NCBI RefSeq assembly: GCF_031582905.1
Contig: NZ_CP133990.1
Coordinates: 3,348,001-3,412,000, forward strand
Source: Pengzhenrongella sp031582905
Lineage (GTDB): Bacteria > Actinomycetota > Actinomycetes > Actinomycetales > Cellulomonadaceae
Direction: 5' to 3'
DNA length: 64,000 bases
Made by a program: the position numbers and the translations under genes. The notes beneath the pieces were generated by a model, which saw nothing but the letters and a program-made list of their open reading frames with translations, made no database searches and was not told where the DNA came from. This document shows positions 63,344 through 64,000 of this stretch, piece after piece. The first letter of the stretch is position 1; each line of letters opens with the position of its first letter.

Positions 63344-64000
63344 GTGCCACAGAACCTGCAGATCACCGCGGCCGCGCCCGACCCCGCGCTGCTCGACCTG
63401 CCCTGGCACGTCCCGCTCGAGCAGTGGCCCGAGAGCACCCTTGCCGCCCTGCCCCGCGGCATCTCGCGGCACATCGTGCGGTTCGTGCGGATGTCCGGCG
63501 GGGTCATCGCGGTGAAGGAGATCGGCGAGTCCGTCGCGTACCGCGAGTACGACCTGCTGCGCCAGCTCAGCCGCATCGACGTCCCGAGCGTCGAGCCGGT
63601 CGGCGTCATCACCGGGCGCCGCGCCCCCGACGGCGAGCCGCTCGAGGCCGTGCTCATCACGCACCACCTGCAGTTCTCCCTGCCGTACCGGGCGCTGTTC
63701 AGCCAGACGCTGCAGCCGGACACCGCCACCCGCCTCATCGACGCCCTCGCGGTGCTCCTGGTGCGCCTGCACCTGGCCGGCTTCTACTGGGGGGACGTGT
63801 CGCTGTCGAACACCCTCTTCCGCCGTGACGCCGAGGCGTTCGCCGCCTACCTGGTCGACGCCGAGACCGGCGACCTGCACGACAAGCTCAGCGACGGCCA
63901 GCGGGCCTACGACCTCGAGGTGGCCCGGGTCAACATCATCGGCGAGCTCATGGACCTGCAGGCCGGGGAGCTGCTCGAGGAGGACGTCGACGTCGTGGCG
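63344..64000 (+). CDS. DUF4032 family protein (truncated by the window edge)
   Basis: 219 codons visible from GTG 63344, with GGAGG 5 bases upstream; the frame is open at the right edge. The DUF4032 pattern is clear: LPWHVPLEQWPESTLAALPR, GISRHIVRFVRMSGGVIAVK, EIGESVAYREYDLLRQLSRI, HLAGFYWGDVSLSNTLFRRD and AYLVDAETGDLHDKLSDGQR. The K-E-I and W-G-D-x-S-x-S-N segments recall a kinase-like (lipopolysaccharide kinase-type) fold, so phosphotransfer is possible but unproven. Separated from the ABC gene by a terminator. Confidence 0.88.
   Translation, partial: MPQNLQITAAAPDPALLDLPWHVPLEQWPESTLAALPRGISRHIVRFVRMSGGVIAVKEIGESVAYREYDLLRQLSRIDVPSVEPVGVITGRRAPDGEPLEAVLITHHLQFSLPYRALFSQTLQPDTATRLIDALAVLLVRLHLAGFYWGDVSLSNTLFRRDAEAFAAYLVDAETGDLHDKLSDGQRAYDLEVARVNIIGELMDLQAGELLEEDVDVVA

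Overview
The window reads as the chromosome of a very G+C-rich, flagellated Gram-positive actinobacterium, most likely Cellulomonas or a close relative (Cellulomonadaceae). The signs are a monoderm flagellar set with no flgH/flgI, an XPB helicase pair, a 13E12-type DUF222/HNH gene with an actinobacterial LexA box, twin CIRCE operators at groEL, and many actinobacterial families (DUF2530, DUF3027, DUF3263, DUF4031, DUF4032). The genus is inferred from gene content and was not tested by search.

Positions 1-28451 are a flagellar regulon. On the minus strand, flgB-flgC-fliE-F-G-H-I-J-K-flgD-flgE encode rod, MS ring, rotor, export ATPase and hook. Then flbD-motA-motB-fliL-M-N-O-P-Q-R-flhB encode stator, C ring and export gate; flhA probably lies just beyond the left edge. 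fliD-fliS plus a small unknown gene, fliC and the sigma-28 gene fliA follow. On the plus strand flgN-flgK-flgL-fliW provide chaperone, hook-filament junction and flagellin homeostasis. Five matching sites (CTCA-N16-NCCGATGA type, one with GTCA) lie before flgB, flbD, fliC, flgN and off the left edge, so one sigma factor encoded in the cluster probably drives most of these units. Most genes within a unit overlap by 4 bp (ATGA/GTGA).

The most unusual feature is a family of seven complete and one partial palindromic elements, each 61 bp when complete, all inside the flagellar block. Their ends are conserved (AGTGCGAC ... GTCGCACT) and their interiors vary but mostly stay self-complementary. Four of them bracket a lone plus-strand DUF559 (Vsr-like fold) gene set into the minus-strand block, and one supplies that gene's last codons and stop. 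Others sit 5-21 bp after the stop codons of flagellar operons.

From 28.5 kb onward the gene content is mostly core actinobacterial: DUF2530; a cold-shock protein/DUF3027/sacsin-like ATPase operon; helicase-associated protein and XPB; a luciferase-like monooxygenase-hemerythrin fusion; an amidotransferase; an SOS-box-controlled DUF222/HNH gene; a TPM protein with PspA; a two-component system; an HD hydrolase; WXG100 and DUF4031; groEL; a glucoamylase-like protein; LytR_C and DUF3263; ung; an SGNH hydrolase; a lectin-GH114 secreted protein; tRNA-Thr; a Ser/Thr kinase; otsA; a sugar-ABC ATPase; and a truncated DUF4032 gene at the right edge. Eight of these genes carry a -10 hexamer ending 6-8 nt before the start codon, pointing to leaderless transcripts.

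About twenty reading frames are interrupted by what looks like loss of one base. Almost every break can be placed in a G or C run of 4-6, and in every case one added base restores a protein of exact length. I treat these as sequence errors and annotate the genes across the breaks.
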